This document shows positions 46,014-56,207 of a DNA stretch of 64,000 nucleotides, piece by piece. The stretch comes from Parasediminibacterium sp051861445 (GTDB lineage Bacteria > Bacteroidota > Bacteroidia > Chitinophagales > Chitinophagaceae). The stretch's first letter is position 1; every line of letters starts with the position of its first letter. The DNA lies in the NCBI GenBank assembly GCA_051861445.1, contig JBHYCS010000012.1, forward strand, positions 62,001 through 126,000. Reading direction: 5' to 3'. The position numbers were made by a program, and so were the translations under genes. The notes under the pieces were generated by a model. The model had not been told where the DNA came from. It did not search any database and saw only the letters and a list, made by a program, of their open reading frames with translations.

Positions 46014-47420
46014 ATGCAACTGAATATACTTACCATTAGTTATTTAATTGGGTCGGTTACTTTTATTTTAGGATTAAAAATGTTGTCCAATCCTGCATCG
46101 GCAAGAAAAGGAAATTTAATTGCTGCTGTAGGAATGTTTATAGCCATTGTAGCAACTATATTCTTTTATACCGATGAATCTGGCAATCGCTTACACAACC
46201 ATGTTTGGATTTTTGGTGCATTGTTTTTAGGCACTATTCTCGGATTTATGGCTGCCAAAAAAGTAAAAATGACAGCCATGCCTGAAATGGTAAGTCTTTT
46301 CAACGGAATGGGTGGAGCTTGTGCAGCACTCATTTCTATTATAGAATTTCGACATTTAATGCATGTGCCACTTATTCATCAAGAAGGAATTTTAATTACC
46401 ATTTTTTTAGGGCTAATTATTGGTTCGGTTTCATTTGCAGGTAGCATGATTGCTTGGGGAAAATTAAACGGTTCGGTAAAAGATTTTTCATTCCGTGGTC
46501 AACAAATGCTGAATACCATTATGCTACTAGCTATGTTGTGTGTTGCAGGATATTTGGTATTTAATTTATCTGTAGACAATAGTTGGTTGTTTTATTTGAT
46601 ACTTGTTGGTGCATTGTTGTATGGTATTTTATTTGTTTTTCCTATTGGTGGTGCAGATATGCCTGTTGTTATTTCTTTACTCAATTCGTTTACAGGTGTT
46701 GCTGCTGCTTGTGGCGGTTTTTTATACGACAATAAAGTGATGCTTACAGGTGGTATTTTAGTAGGTGCAGCGGGTACATTGCTTACCATTTTAATGTGTA
46801 AGGCAATGAACAGAAGTTTATTAAACGTATTAATTGGTTCGTTTGGTGGCAATGCTAAAGCGGGTGGAGCTGCTCATGCAGTTGGTGGTAGTTACAAAGA
46901 AATTTCTTTAAGTGATGCAGCAATGGTGATGACGTATGCAAATAGAGTTGTTATTGTGCCAGGTTATGGTTTAGCAGTGGCTCAAGCACAACATGTATGT
47001 CATGAATTAGAAAAATTATTAGATGAAAAAGGGGTTGAAGTTACCTATGCTATTCATCCGGTTGCTGGTCGAATGCCAGGCCATATGAATGTTTTATTGG
47101 CAGAAGCAGATGTGAGTTACGATAAACTACAAGAAATGGAACAAGCTAACGAAATATTTAAAAATACTGATGTTGTACTAATTTTAGGAGCCAATGATGT
47201 GGTAAATCCGGCGGCAAAAACCGATCCTTCATCACCTATTTATGGAATGCCAATTTTAGAAGTTGAATTGGCCAAAACCGTAATTGTAAACAAACGAAGC
47301 ATGAAACCTGGTTATGCAGGAATTGAAAATGAACTCTTTTTTCAACCCAAAACATCTATGTTATTTGGCGATGCAAAAGGCGTTTTACAACAATTAGTGG
47401 CAGAAATAAAATCGGTATAA
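46014..47420 (+). CDS. pntB: NAD(P) transhydrogenase beta subunit
   Basis: 468 residues. About eight to nine membrane helices (1-270) are followed by the NADP-binding domain III (about 290-468), with VIVPGYGLAVAQAQH, IHPVAGRMPGHMNVLLAEA, ILGANDVVNPAAKTDPSSP and NKRSMKPGYAGIEN, all family hallmarks. With PntAA/PntAB it uses the proton gradient to reduce NADP with NADH. Unusually it is 12 kb away from the alpha genes and on the other strand. Transcribed after its own upstream gap of 200 bases. Confidence 0.96.
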   Translation: MQLNILTISYLIGSVTFILGLKMLSNPASARKGNLIAAVGMFIAIVATIFFYTDESGNRLHNHVWIFGALFLGTILGFMAAKKVKMTAMPEMVSLFNGMGGACAALISIIEFRHLMHVPLIHQEGILITIFLGLIIGSVSFAGSMIAWGKLNGSVKDFSFRGQQMLNTIMLLAMLCVAGYLVFNLSVDNSWLFYLILVGALLYGILFVFPIGGADMPVVISLLNSFTGVAAACGGFLYDNKVMLTGGILVGAAGTLLTILMCKAMNRSLLNVLIGSFGGNAKAGGAAHAVGGSYKEISLSDAAMVMTYANRVVIVPGYGLAVAQAQHVCHELEKLLDEKGVEVTYAIHPVAGRMPGHMNVLLAEADVSYDKLQEMEQANEIFKNTDVVLILGANDVVNPAAKTDPSSPIYGMPILEVELAKTVIVNKRSMKPGYAGIENELFFQPKTSMLFGDAKGVLQQLVAEIKSV

Positions 47421-47467
47421 AAACCTTATTGCAGTAATGCTTTTGTTCAATTCAATATTCTGTTTAT

Positions 47468-47475
47468 TATCTTCG
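47468..47475 (+). promoter_or_regulatory. Possible -7 box (TATCTTCG) of the RsmF-like gene
   Basis: One mismatch to TAnnTTTG, ending 4 bases before the GTG start at 47480. If used, the message would be leaderless. Confidence 0.3.
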
Positions 47476-47479
47476 TTTT

Positions 47480-48883
47480 GTGTTACCATTATCTTTTATT
47501 CAATCCTTACAATCGGTTAAAGGTTTTCAAGAAGATGCATTTATCAAAGTGCATCAAAGTGGAGAACAAGTTACTTCTGTTCGAATGCATCCATTTAAGC
47601 AAGTAGCCGATCCAACACATTGGACTATTTTGCCAAATTCTTCTAATGCACAAGAAAATCTCCCTACATTACAAATTACAGATGTGCCTTGGTGTTTTTT
47701 GGGTAGTTATTTATCACAAAGACCATCATTTACATTCGATCCTGTTTTTCATGCAGGTGCTTATTATGTGCAAGAAGCAAGTAGCATGTATTTATGGCAT
47801 GTATTACAGCAAACGATTGGTAACAATACAAAAAACATAAGGGTATTGGATTTGTGTGCTGCTCCTGGAGGAAAAACAACCCTATTGGCTTCTTATAGCA
47901 AAGATGGATTGGTTGTTAGCAATGAAGTAATTAAACAACGAGCACAAATTTTAGTAGAAAATGTAACCAAATGGGGAATGGATAATGTTGTGGTTACCAA
48001 TAACGATCCTGCACATTTTCAACAATTAACAGGCTATTTTGATGTGATTGTCATTGATGCACCTTGTAGTGGAAGTGGTATGTTTAGAAAAGATAAACAA
48101 GCCATTGACGAGTGGAGTGAAGAACATGTAAAGCTTTGTAGCCTTCGGCAACAAAGAATAGTAGACGATGTTTTACCAGCCTTAAAAGAAGGTGGATGGT
48201 TAATTTACAGCACTTGTTCGTACAGTGAATTAGAAAATGAAGCATGTATTGATTATATTGTTGAAAAACACGGCTTACAAACTTTTGCTTTACAAAATAA
48301 TCATGATTGGAATATTGTAGAAACGATTTCTAAAAAACACCAAGCTTATGGGTATCGATTTTATCCAAATGCATTGAAGGGAGAAGGTTTTTTTATTGCT
48401 GCACTTCAAAAAACAGATGGTATTAATCATGCTTTTTTTCAACAACAATCTTTAGCAAAACCATCAAAGCAAGAGTTAGTTCAAATAAATGATTTTGCAC
48501 AGCTAAAATCAGATTTTACATGGTTTAAACAACAAGATATTTTTAAAGCAGTGCAACAAAATTGGTTGGCAGATATTGAAATTTTAGCCAAACAATTATA
48601 CATTAAAAAAGCAGGTATTTCTATTGGTATCATAAAAGGAAAAGATATTATTCCTCAACATGAATGGGCTTTAAGTTTACTTAGTTTAGCCCACATGCCT
48701 GTTTATGAAGTATCGAAAGAAACTGCATTACAATATTTGAGAAGAAAAGATATAGAACTGTCTAACGCTTCTGTAGGTTGGAGTTTAATTCAATATTGTG
48801 GATTATTTTTAGGTTGGGTGAAAGTTTTGCCCAATAGACTGAATAATTACTATCCGCAAGAATGGAGAATACTAAAAGAGTAA
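47480..48883 (+). CDS. rsmF: RsmF/NOL1-type RNA m5C methyltransferase
   Basis: 467 residues from GTG 47480 (MLPLSFIQSLQSVKGF, the normal family start). The SAM-binding motif is VLDLCAAPGGKTT (about residues 124-136). The two catalytic cysteines of RNA m5C methyltransferases are in DAPCSGSGMF and STCSYSELENE. The C-terminal 170 residues match the RsmF-type extension (FYPNALKGEGFFIAALQK and a PUA-like end). It methylates cytosines in rRNA, probably 16S; the exact position cannot be told from sequence. Cotranscription with pntB, 59 bases upstream, is possible. Confidence 0.9.
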   Translation: MLPLSFIQSLQSVKGFQEDAFIKVHQSGEQVTSVRMHPFKQVADPTHWTILPNSSNAQENLPTLQITDVPWCFLGSYLSQRPSFTFDPVFHAGAYYVQEASSMYLWHVLQQTIGNNTKNIRVLDLCAAPGGKTTLLASYSKDGLVVSNEVIKQRAQILVENVTKWGMDNVVVTNNDPAHFQQLTGYFDVIVIDAPCSGSGMFRKDKQAIDEWSEEHVKLCSLRQQRIVDDVLPALKEGGWLIYSTCSYSELENEACIDYIVEKHGLQTFALQNNHDWNIVETISKKHQAYGYRFYPNALKGEGFFIAALQKTDGINHAFFQQQSLAKPSKQELVQINDFAQLKSDFTWFKQQDIFKAVQQNWLADIEILAKQLYIKKAGISIGIIKGKDIIPQHEWALSLLSLAHMPVYEVSKETALQYLRRKDIELSNASVGWSLIQYCGLFLGWVKVLPNRLNNYYPQEWRILKE

Positions 48884-48917
48884 CTTCACACTTGTTTCTT
48901 TTATAATACCAATTAGT

Positions 48918-49889
48918 ATGAAGCTTTTATCGAAAATATTATTCATCAGCACTATTTTTAGTTCAGTAACACTTTTTGCACAAAAAAGTAATAGTGTTAC
49001 TTTATATACCATTAAATCGGGTGAAACGCTTTCTGCTTTAGCTGCAAAATATGGCACGTCAGTAGGTGATATTATGCGTTTAAACGGTATGAATGCTAAA
49101 AGCCAACTTTCAATTGGTGAAACAATCAAAGTACCAAGTTCAAAGTCTGTAACGGCTTCAAAAAACACGACAGTTTCAAATAAGGTTGATGAGCCTAAAA
49201 ATGATGTTCTTGCTGGAAAAACACATACTGTACAACAAGGCGAAACTTTGTATAAATTAAGTAGACAGTACAATGTTACCGTTGCTCAACTACAGCAATG
49301 GAACAATATGACAGATTTAAATGTAAAAATTGGTCAGGTTTTATCTTTATCGCCTGTTTCTAATTCAAATACGAATGCTTCTGTAGCCAAACCTATTGCT
49401 ACTGAAGCCGCTAAACCAGTTGCAACAACCAACAATCCTTCACCTACTATTGCAGCAAATACACCTACTACAAAGCCTATTGAAAATGAAGCAGCAAAAC
49501 CAACAGAGTCTGTTAAAGAAACACCTACAAATACCAATTCGAACGAAGCAGAAGTAATTAATGCTAGTTCAAAATATGTACAAACTGAGGGTTTTTTCGC
49601 TAATTATTTCGATTACAAATCAAAAAATAAAAATACATTAACAGGTGATGCCTCTATCTTAAAAACGGTAAGTGGTTGGACGGATAAAAAATATTATGTA
49701 TTAATGAATGATATTGCACAAGGTACCATAGTTAGAATATCTGCTAACAATAAAAGTATTTGTGCCAAAGTGTTGGGTAGTTTACCCGATATAAAAGAAG
49801 ATGCTGGTTTATTGCTGCGTTTAAGCAATGCTGCTGTTGCCGAACTAGGTATAGAAGATCAAAAGTTTACGGTAGTTGTTAACTACTAA
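48918..49889 (+). CDS. Exported double-LysM protein with DPBB-like C-terminus
   Basis: 323 residues. A signal peptide (about 1-21, ending LFAQ) is followed by two LysM domains at about 30-73 (YTIKSGETLSALAAKYG) and 103-145 (HTVQQGETLYKLSRQYN), a Thr/Pro/Ala-rich linker (150-215) and a C-terminal domain (220-323) with GTIVRISANNKSICAKVLG and LRLSNAAVAELG, which resembles the double-psi beta-barrel of RlpA-like proteins. It should bind peptidoglycan in the periplasm; catalysis is not established. It is 34 bases downstream of the RsmF-like gene. Confidence 0.85.
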   Translation: MKLLSKILFISTIFSSVTLFAQKSNSVTLYTIKSGETLSALAAKYGTSVGDIMRLNGMNAKSQLSIGETIKVPSSKSVTASKNTTVSNKVDEPKNDVLAGKTHTVQQGETLYKLSRQYNVTVAQLQQWNNMTDLNVKIGQVLSLSPVSNSNTNASVAKPIATEAAKPVATTNNPSPTIAANTPTTKPIENEAAKPTESVKETPTNTNSNEAEVINASSKYVQTEGFFANYFDYKSKNKNTLTGDASILKTVSGWTDKKYYVLMNDIAQGTIVRISANNKSICAKVLGSLPDIKEDAGLLLRLSNAAVAELGIEDQKFTVVVNY

Positions 49890-49927
49890 AGCCTACATTT
49901 TTTACTACTCATATATCAAATTGTATT

Positions 49928-49958
49928 GAGGGATAAGCAAACTGTTTATCCTTTTTTT
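49928..49958 (+). terminator. Terminator after the LysM gene
   Basis: GGATAA (49931-49936) with TTATCC (49946-49951), extended by flanking bases, then seven T. Confidence 0.7.
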
Positions 49959-50183
49959 ATGCTGTTTTGTTATTGATAATCAATGATATATGTAATCAAT
50001 AAACAAAAATGCTTGCTCTAAAAACTATTTCTTTTCCTTTCTCGTTTCTGTAATTATTCTACACTATTTGTGGTTGTAATTACTACTTGGTTATCGTATT
50101 AAGTGTATAGTGTAGTAGTAGCTGTTCAAGTAGTTTTACAGTGTAAATAAAATGATTGTTTACAAATCTCTAAAAGAAAGTCC

Positions 50184-53100
50184 GTGAAAAGCCTAATATC
50201 CTTTTTAATATTACTAATGATGCAAATACCAATATTTGCTCAATTGGCAGCAGACTTTACCACTACAGATGGTAAATTGGGTGGATGTGCTCCGTTAGCA
50301 ATATCTTTCAAAAACACAACAAAAGGGGCTTCTGCAAATGCAACTTACAAATGGGATTTAGGCAATAACAATGTTTCTACTCTACAACATCCAGGATCGG
50401 TTTATACTGCTGAAAAAACATATCAAGTTACACTTACAGTTACAGATGGTGCAGCTACTTCATCAAAAACAATAGCTGTTACTGTTTATAAAAAACCAAT
50501 CGTAAATTTTGTGGTTGAAAATGGTTTTGGTTGTGCTCCTTTAACCACAACGTTTAAAAGTACTTCAACGGCAGGTGATGGCATTATTAGTAATTATTTT
50601 TGGGATTTTGGTGATGGAATAGTGGCTCAAGATAGTAGCTTCTCTACTATTCAACATACCTATAATTTTGCAAAAAAAGCAGAGATTGATTTGGTTGTTA
50701 CCAATTCTTTTGGCTGTCAAAATACAATTCAAAAAGACAATCTAGTTGAAATTAAAAACAAAGCCATTGCCAATTTTACTGTAAACAATACTTCACTTTG
50801 CAATACTCAGCAAAAGGCTCAGTTTAATAATACTTCTAATGGTCCAGGTAATTTAATATACAGTTGGAGTTTTGGAGATGGAGGTGTTAGTACAGATAAA
50901 AGTCCATCTTATCAATATACTCAAAAGGGACAATTTTCAGTACGACTAATCGTTAACAGCGATTTTGGTTTAGGTTGTAATCATGAAATTACACAGAACA
51001 ACTTAATAAAAGTAGCTGACTTTTCTACAGATATTACTGTTCCATCTTTAATTTGTAATGGATCAAGTGCTAATTTTTCTGCGATAAACATTCCTACTCC
51101 TACAGCTACTCAATGGGCATTTAGCGATAACAATTTTGCTACAGCATCTACCAATTCTTCAGTATCTAAAACATTTACAGCTGCAGGTGTATTTACAGTT
51201 CGTTTAATTAATACGTACGGTATTTGTAGAGATACGGTAGTTAAAAGCTTAACAGTGCAAGCAGCACCATCTTTAAAAGGATTTTTAGTAAGTAACACAG
51301 CTATTTGTTCTGCCCCTGCAATCATGTATTTTGAAGATACAACTGTATCGGCTACACAGTGGAATTGGAATTTTAATATGGCTGTTAGTGGTGCAACTGG
51401 TAACACAAAATCGCCTGCATATAAGTATATGCAAGAAGGAAGCTACACTGTAGGCTTAACAGTAACAAATGCCAATGGATGTAAAGCATCTACCACAAAA
51501 ACAATTGACATTAGAAAAACGGCTGTGAATATTCAACTTGTTCAATCTACAAGTGTTAATGGATTAAGTGGTTGTCCAGGTTTTTCAATAAGCTTAGCAG
51601 CTACACCTGCTACATTTATTAAACAATATCAATGGCAGTTTAGTGATGGATTTTCAACCAATTTGCCACAAGCAACGCATGTTTTTGATAGTGTAGGCAT
51701 TCACAGAGTTAAGCTTTTATACACAAGTAATAGTGGCTGTAAAGATTCTGTGCAGTTTAATTCAGCCATACAAGTTTTTCAAAAACCAAAAGCCAATTTT
51801 TCCGTTTCTAAATCTGTGGTTTGTGGCAACAATGCAGTTGTTTTTACCAATACCTCTACACCTATTTCAACCCGTTGGTTTTGGGATTATGGCGATAAAA
51901 ATACAGCAGCATTAAGTGCTAGTAATCATACAGTAAGTCACAAATATTTAGATTCCGGTTTTTTTAACGTTCGATTGGTGGCTGTGAATGGTGTTTGTGC
52001 CGATACAATAGATAAATTACAAGCGGTAAAAGTATTGCCTCCTTTTACTACGATTGCTGGTATTTCTAATAATTGTACTTCAAGAGGAGATGTACTATTT
52101 ACATTCACTACTAGAGGTGGAAATAAATTTGAATGGGATTTTGGTGATGGAACGAAAGAAACAATTGATGGAACTCCAAAACCAATAAGACATACCTATT
52201 CTAAATCAGGAAATTATACCGTAAAATTAACAGCTTACAGCGATGAATGTACAGTAGAAGATGGTGGTGTTGCTCAAGTATTATTAAAGAAAGAACCTGT
52301 TTTAACTGCTCGTAAAACCATAGTTTGCTTAAACGATTCTTTAAACGTAACCTTAGCCAATTTAGACGTTAATCCTACCAATTTGGGATACAATATTGTG
52401 AAAATAGAAGATGCAAATGGTAACTTATTTGCAGCAACAAATAGACCAACAGCTGCTAAGTGGACAAACGTGTATATTGGCAATTTATCTTCTATTTCAA
52501 AAGGAAATCACTCTATTCGTTTTATTATTCAATCTAATCAATTCAATTGCTTTGATACCTCTAATTTTATCAATTTTAAAACGACAGGACCAATTGCTAA
52601 TTTCAATATACAAACGGTTACTGCTTGTTATAAAGAAGCTGTAAAATTCTCAGATGTATCAATTGCAGATACCAATGCACCTATTAAAAAATGGGAATGG
52701 TTTTTTGGAGATGGAAAAACAAATGTGCAAACAGAAAAAGCCGCTTTTCAATTCCAATACAATACACCAGGTTTGTATAATCCTACTTTAAAAGTAACAG
52801 ATACAAATGGCTGTTTTACCATCAATTCAACTAAGTACAAAAGTTTTGTAGTAAAAGGACCTAAAGCAGCGTTTGTTTATGCACCAACTGCCATTACACC
52901 TAATGTTCCTGTTACGTTTACAAATACCTCAAATACTTATGGTAATACCAATACACAGTTTGCTTGGCAATTTAGTGTTGGAAAATTCAACTCAAATAGT
53001 AATACTACTGTAGTTCGTACCTACAACAATAGTGTAGTAAGAGATACAGTTACGTTAATTGTAAAAGATGCAACATCTAGCTGTGCCGATACTACAAAAC

Positions 53101-55139
53101 AAGTTGTGGTTCTGAAAAGAATGGATTTAGATTTCACGTTTACAGCTGAATATATTAGTAAAAATGCTTGTCCGCCACTATTGGCAAACTTTACTGCAAA
53201 AACAACCAATGTAAATGCAATTGCTTGGAAGTTTGGCGATAATTCAACTGCTTCTAATATTGCTACACCAAGTCATACATATCACAAGCCAGGTATTTAT
53301 AAAATTACCATGTACGGTTTTGGAAATAATAATGTTGTAGATTCAATTACTAAAGAAATTGAAATTAAAGGTCCATTTGCAACTTTATTTGCTGACAGTT
53401 ATCTAAACTGTACACCTGCAAATCTTACACTAAGTGCAACGGCTAAAAATGCAACTTCATTTATTTGGGATTTTGGTGATGGAACGTTGAGTAATATTTC
53501 AACCGACACATTTGCATCTCATGTGTACAATGTTGCAGGTGTTTATAAACCATCTTTAATTATGAAAGATAGTGCTGGTTGTAGTTCCATTTTTGAAATG
53601 AATTCAGTAATTCTGATGGATTCTATAAATACAAAAGGAAAGATTGATGCAGTAAGTAAAACGCTTTGTAACAATGGAAATATCTTGTTTACAGGAAATG
53701 TAAACAGTATTGGTAATCAAAAATTGGGATTAAACCATGCATATAGCTGGTTATTTGCAAATGGTATGTTGATCGATTCTTCAAATATGCAATCTCCTTT
53801 AGTACAATTTTCATCAATAGGCAAGCATCCTATTGCTTTAGAAATGAAAACACAAGGCGGTTGTAAGGCTACTTTTGTAGATACGATTGTTGTAAAACCA
53901 TCTGCTAAGCCAAGTATAGTAGGTGTAAAAAATGTGTGTATTGATGAAGCACTTCAATTATCAGGAATAAGTAGCCAAAAACAAGATATTACTTGGAATT
54001 GGACATTTGAAAATGGAAATAGGAGCAACCTACAGCAACCAACTGCTCAAATATTTACCAATACAAAATCGCTAAACCGTATTCAGTTAATTACAAGTTT
54101 AAATGGTTGTTTCGATACAGTATCGGCTCAGATACAAGTTTTTGAAAAACCAACAGTGCAATTAACACCTAAAAATGCAAAAATATGTTTGGGTGATTCT
54201 ATAAAATTAACCGCACAAAATGGTAATAAATACGAGTGGATTCAATCAAAATTAACTACTCCAAATAATGTATTTTACGTTGCTCCAACAATATCCACAA
54301 GTTATCAGGTAAAAGTAACCAATAAAAATGGTTGCGAAGCCGTAGATACTGCATTTATAGAAGTGGTACAACCATTTAAATTACAAACTATCAATAGCCT
54401 AGAAGCTTGTGTTGGCAACACAATTCAGTTACAAGCAAAAGGAGCAACAACTTATAAATGGATAAATACCGATAATAGCTTGAGCAGCAATACTTCGGCA
54501 ACGCCTACAGCAATAGCAAAAATGAATACCCAATTTAAAGTAGTTGGTTTTGATGCAGATGGATGTTTTACAGATACTGCTACAACCAATATCTTAGTAC
54601 ATCCTTTACCAACAGTACAATTAGAGTCAGATATTGTGTTAGGTACAGGAGCATTTACTACTTTAAAACCAAATTATAGTGCAGATGTACAAAGAGTAAA
54701 TTGGTTTCCCAATCAATATTTAAATGCCGCCAATAGCTTTACACCAACAGTTACGCCAAAATCGAATATTACTTATGTAGTTACTGCCACTTCTAAATAT
54801 GGCTGTGAAGCAAAAGATAGCGTTCTTATAAACCTACAATGTATTCAAGATAATTTATATTTGCCTACTGGTTTTACCCCAAATAAAAATGGATTAAACG
54901 ATGTTTTTTATCCATTAGGAAAAGGAATTAATGTAGTAAAACACTTTGCAGTGTATAATAGAACAGGACAAGTTTTATTTGAAAAATCTAACTTTCAATT
55001 AAATGATAAATCATCAGGATGGAATGGTAAATTCCAAGGTTACGATCAACCAACAGGTGTATACATTTATGCAATAGAAGTAGAATGTGATACTAAAGAA
55101 ATTTTTAGTAAAAAAGGAACGATTACTTTGATTAGATAA
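50184..55139 (+). CDS. Giant PKD-repeat adhesin-like protein with type B T9SS sorting domain
   Basis: 1651 residues from GTG 50184, where the signal peptide MKSLISFLILLMMQIPIFAQ starts. By eye there are about 14 PKD or PKD-like repeats, many with the signature WDFGDG (near 138, 645 and 1090) and others degenerate. After about 1300, Ig-like repeats each with a Cys motif follow (AKICLGDSIKLTA, LEACVGNTIQLQA). The last 90 residues, from LYLPTGFTPNKNGLNDVF to the end, are the gliding-motility-type (CHU_C) sorting domain exported by T9SS. It should be displayed on the cell surface and might aid adhesion or gliding. Transcribed alone. Confidence 0.92.
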   Translation: MKSLISFLILLMMQIPIFAQLAADFTTTDGKLGGCAPLAISFKNTTKGASANATYKWDLGNNNVSTLQHPGSVYTAEKTYQVTLTVTDGAATSSKTIAVTVYKKPIVNFVVENGFGCAPLTTTFKSTSTAGDGIISNYFWDFGDGIVAQDSSFSTIQHTYNFAKKAEIDLVVTNSFGCQNTIQKDNLVEIKNKAIANFTVNNTSLCNTQQKAQFNNTSNGPGNLIYSWSFGDGGVSTDKSPSYQYTQKGQFSVRLIVNSDFGLGCNHEITQNNLIKVADFSTDITVPSLICNGSSANFSAINIPTPTATQWAFSDNNFATASTNSSVSKTFTAAGVFTVRLINTYGICRDTVVKSLTVQAAPSLKGFLVSNTAICSAPAIMYFEDTTVSATQWNWNFNMAVSGATGNTKSPAYKYMQEGSYTVGLTVTNANGCKASTTKTIDIRKTAVNIQLVQSTSVNGLSGCPGFSISLAATPATFIKQYQWQFSDGFSTNLPQATHVFDSVGIHRVKLLYTSNSGCKDSVQFNSAIQVFQKPKANFSVSKSVVCGNNAVVFTNTSTPISTRWFWDYGDKNTAALSASNHTVSHKYLDSGFFNVRLVAVNGVCADTIDKLQAVKVLPPFTTIAGISNNCTSRGDVLFTFTTRGGNKFEWDFGDGTKETIDGTPKPIRHTYSKSGNYTVKLTAYSDECTVEDGGVAQVLLKKEPVLTARKTIVCLNDSLNVTLANLDVNPTNLGYNIVKIEDANGNLFAATNRPTAAKWTNVYIGNLSSISKGNHSIRFIIQSNQFNCFDTSNFINFKTTGPIANFNIQTVTACYKEAVKFSDVSIADTNAPIKKWEWFFGDGKTNVQTEKAAFQFQYNTPGLYNPTLKVTDTNGCFTINSTKYKSFVVKGPKAAFVYAPTAITPNVPVTFTNTSNTYGNTNTQFAWQFSVGKFNSNSNTTVVRTYNNSVVRDTVTLIVKDATSSCADTTKQVVVLKRMDLDFTFTAEYISKNACPPLLANFTAKTTNVNAIAWKFGDNSTASNIATPSHTYHKPGIYKITMYGFGNNNVVDSITKEIEIKGPFATLFADSYLNCTPANLTLSATAKNATSFIWDFGDGTLSNISTDTFASHVYNVAGVYKPSLIMKDSAGCSSIFEMNSVILMDSINTKGKIDAVSKTLCNNGNILFTGNVNSIGNQKLGLNHAYSWLFANGMLIDSSNMQSPLVQFSSIGKHPIALEMKTQGGCKATFVDTIVVKPSAKPSIVGVKNVCIDEALQLSGISSQKQDITWNWTFENGNRSNLQQPTAQIFTNTKSLNRIQLITSLNGCFDTVSAQIQVFEKPTVQLTPKNAKICLGDSIKLTAQNGNKYEWIQSKLTTPNNVFYVAPTISTSYQVKVTNKNGCEAVDTAFIEVVQPFKLQTINSLEACVGNTIQLQAKGATTYKWINTDNSLSSNTSATPTAIAKMNTQFKVVGFDADGCFTDTATTNILVHPLPTVQLESDIVLGTGAFTTLKPNYSADVQRVNWFPNQYLNAANSFTPTVTPKSNITYVVTATSKYGCEAKDSVLINLQCIQDNLYLPTGFTPNKNGLNDVFYPLGKGINVVKHFAVYNRTGQVLFEKSNFQLNDKSSGWNGKFQGYDQPTGVYIYAIEVECDTKEIFSKKGTITLIR

Positions 55140-55147
55140 ATACAACT

Positions 55148-56074
55148 CTAAAATCGATAACCTCTCAAAAAGTCTTCAATCAACATTCTTTTTTTACCTT
55201 CTAACTGTATGTCTATAACATGAATAAAGCCATCAGCACAGCTAAATTTTAAATATGATTTTTGATCTGTAAAATATTCACCACAAGCATGTGAATGTGA
55301 TACAATTTCTTTTTTACAAGTATAAATTTTTAATTTCTTTTCTTGCAAATAAGTAAATGCAGCAGGATAAGGCGATAAACCTCTAATTAAATTATAGATA
55401 TTGTTAGCTGTATCTGTAAATTGAATGCAACAGGTTTCTGTGAATATTTTTGGAGCATGTTTTAAAGTTTTGTCTTCTATCGGTTGTGGTTTTTCACTAA
55501 TAGAACCATCTAACAAACCAAGTACTGTTTCAACCAATGTATTTGCTCCAAGAACCATCATTTTATCATGAATTTCTCCAACCGTTTCATCTTCACCAAT
55601 TGGCATTTTTGCTTGTAACAAAATATTACCTGTATCTATAGCATGTAACAATTTAAAAGTAGTAACGCCGGTTTCTTTCTCACCATTTATTACAGCCCAA
55701 TTAATAGGTGCAGCACCTCTATACTGAGGTAATAAAGAACCATGAACATTAATTGTACCCATTGGTGGCATATTCCACACTACTTCAGGTAACATTCTAA
55801 ATGCAACCACAATTTGTAAATCAGCTTGTAGGGCTTTTAATTCGGTTAAAAATTGTTCATTTTTTAATTTTTCTGGCTGTAAAATGTTTAAGTTAATGGC
55901 AACAGCATATTTTTTTACGGCACTCTCAGTTATTTGCATTCCTCTACCTGCAGGTTTATCAGGGGCTGTAACAACACCAACAATATTAAAACCTGCGTTT
56001 ACCAAAGCGTCTAACGATGCTACAGCAAAAGCAGGCGTACCCATAAAAACAATTCTACAATCTTTTACATTCAT
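55148..56074 (-). CDS. fmt: Methionyl-tRNA formyltransferase
   Basis: 308 residues from ATG 56074 (MNVKDCRIVFMGTPAFAV). Motifs: APDKPAGRGMQ, GSLLPQYRGAAPINWAVINGE in two blocks and DTGNILLQ. The N-terminal formyl-transfer domain (to about 205) is followed by the C-terminal OB-like domain. It formylates initiator Met-tRNA with 10-formyl-tetrahydrofolate. A TACATTTG -7 box ends 5 bases before the ATG, so the message may be leaderless. Convergent with the PKD gene, 8 bases apart. Confidence 0.96.
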   Translation of the reverse strand: MNVKDCRIVFMGTPAFAVASLDALVNAGFNIVGVVTAPDKPAGRGMQITESAVKKYAVAINLNILQPEKLKNEQFLTELKALQADLQIVVAFRMLPEVVWNMPPMGTINVHGSLLPQYRGAAPINWAVINGEKETGVTTFKLLHAIDTGNILLQAKMPIGEDETVGEIHDKMMVLGANTLVETVLGLLDGSISEKPQPIEDKTLKHAPKIFTETCCIQFTDTANNIYNLIRGLSPYPAAFTYLQEKKLKIYTCKKEIVSHSHACGEYFTDQKSYLKFSCADGFIHVIDIQLEGKKRMLIEDFLRGYRF

Positions 56075-56078
56075 TCGG

Positions 56079-56086
56079 CAAATGTA
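56079..56086 (-). promoter_or_regulatory. -7 promoter box (TACATTTG) of fmt
   Basis: Exact TAnnTTTG match on the minus strand, followed by CC; ends 5 bases upstream of the fmt ATG. Confidence 0.5.
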
Positions 56087-56207
56087 AGTATTGAGGAAAA
56101 GATATTGTTGTGGTAATTAAATGTGATAAGTAATAAAAACAATGCGGATTTACAAAATAATGCAGCTAAATCATTCTGTAATGAGAATCTAAATAATTAA
56201 TCAAATA

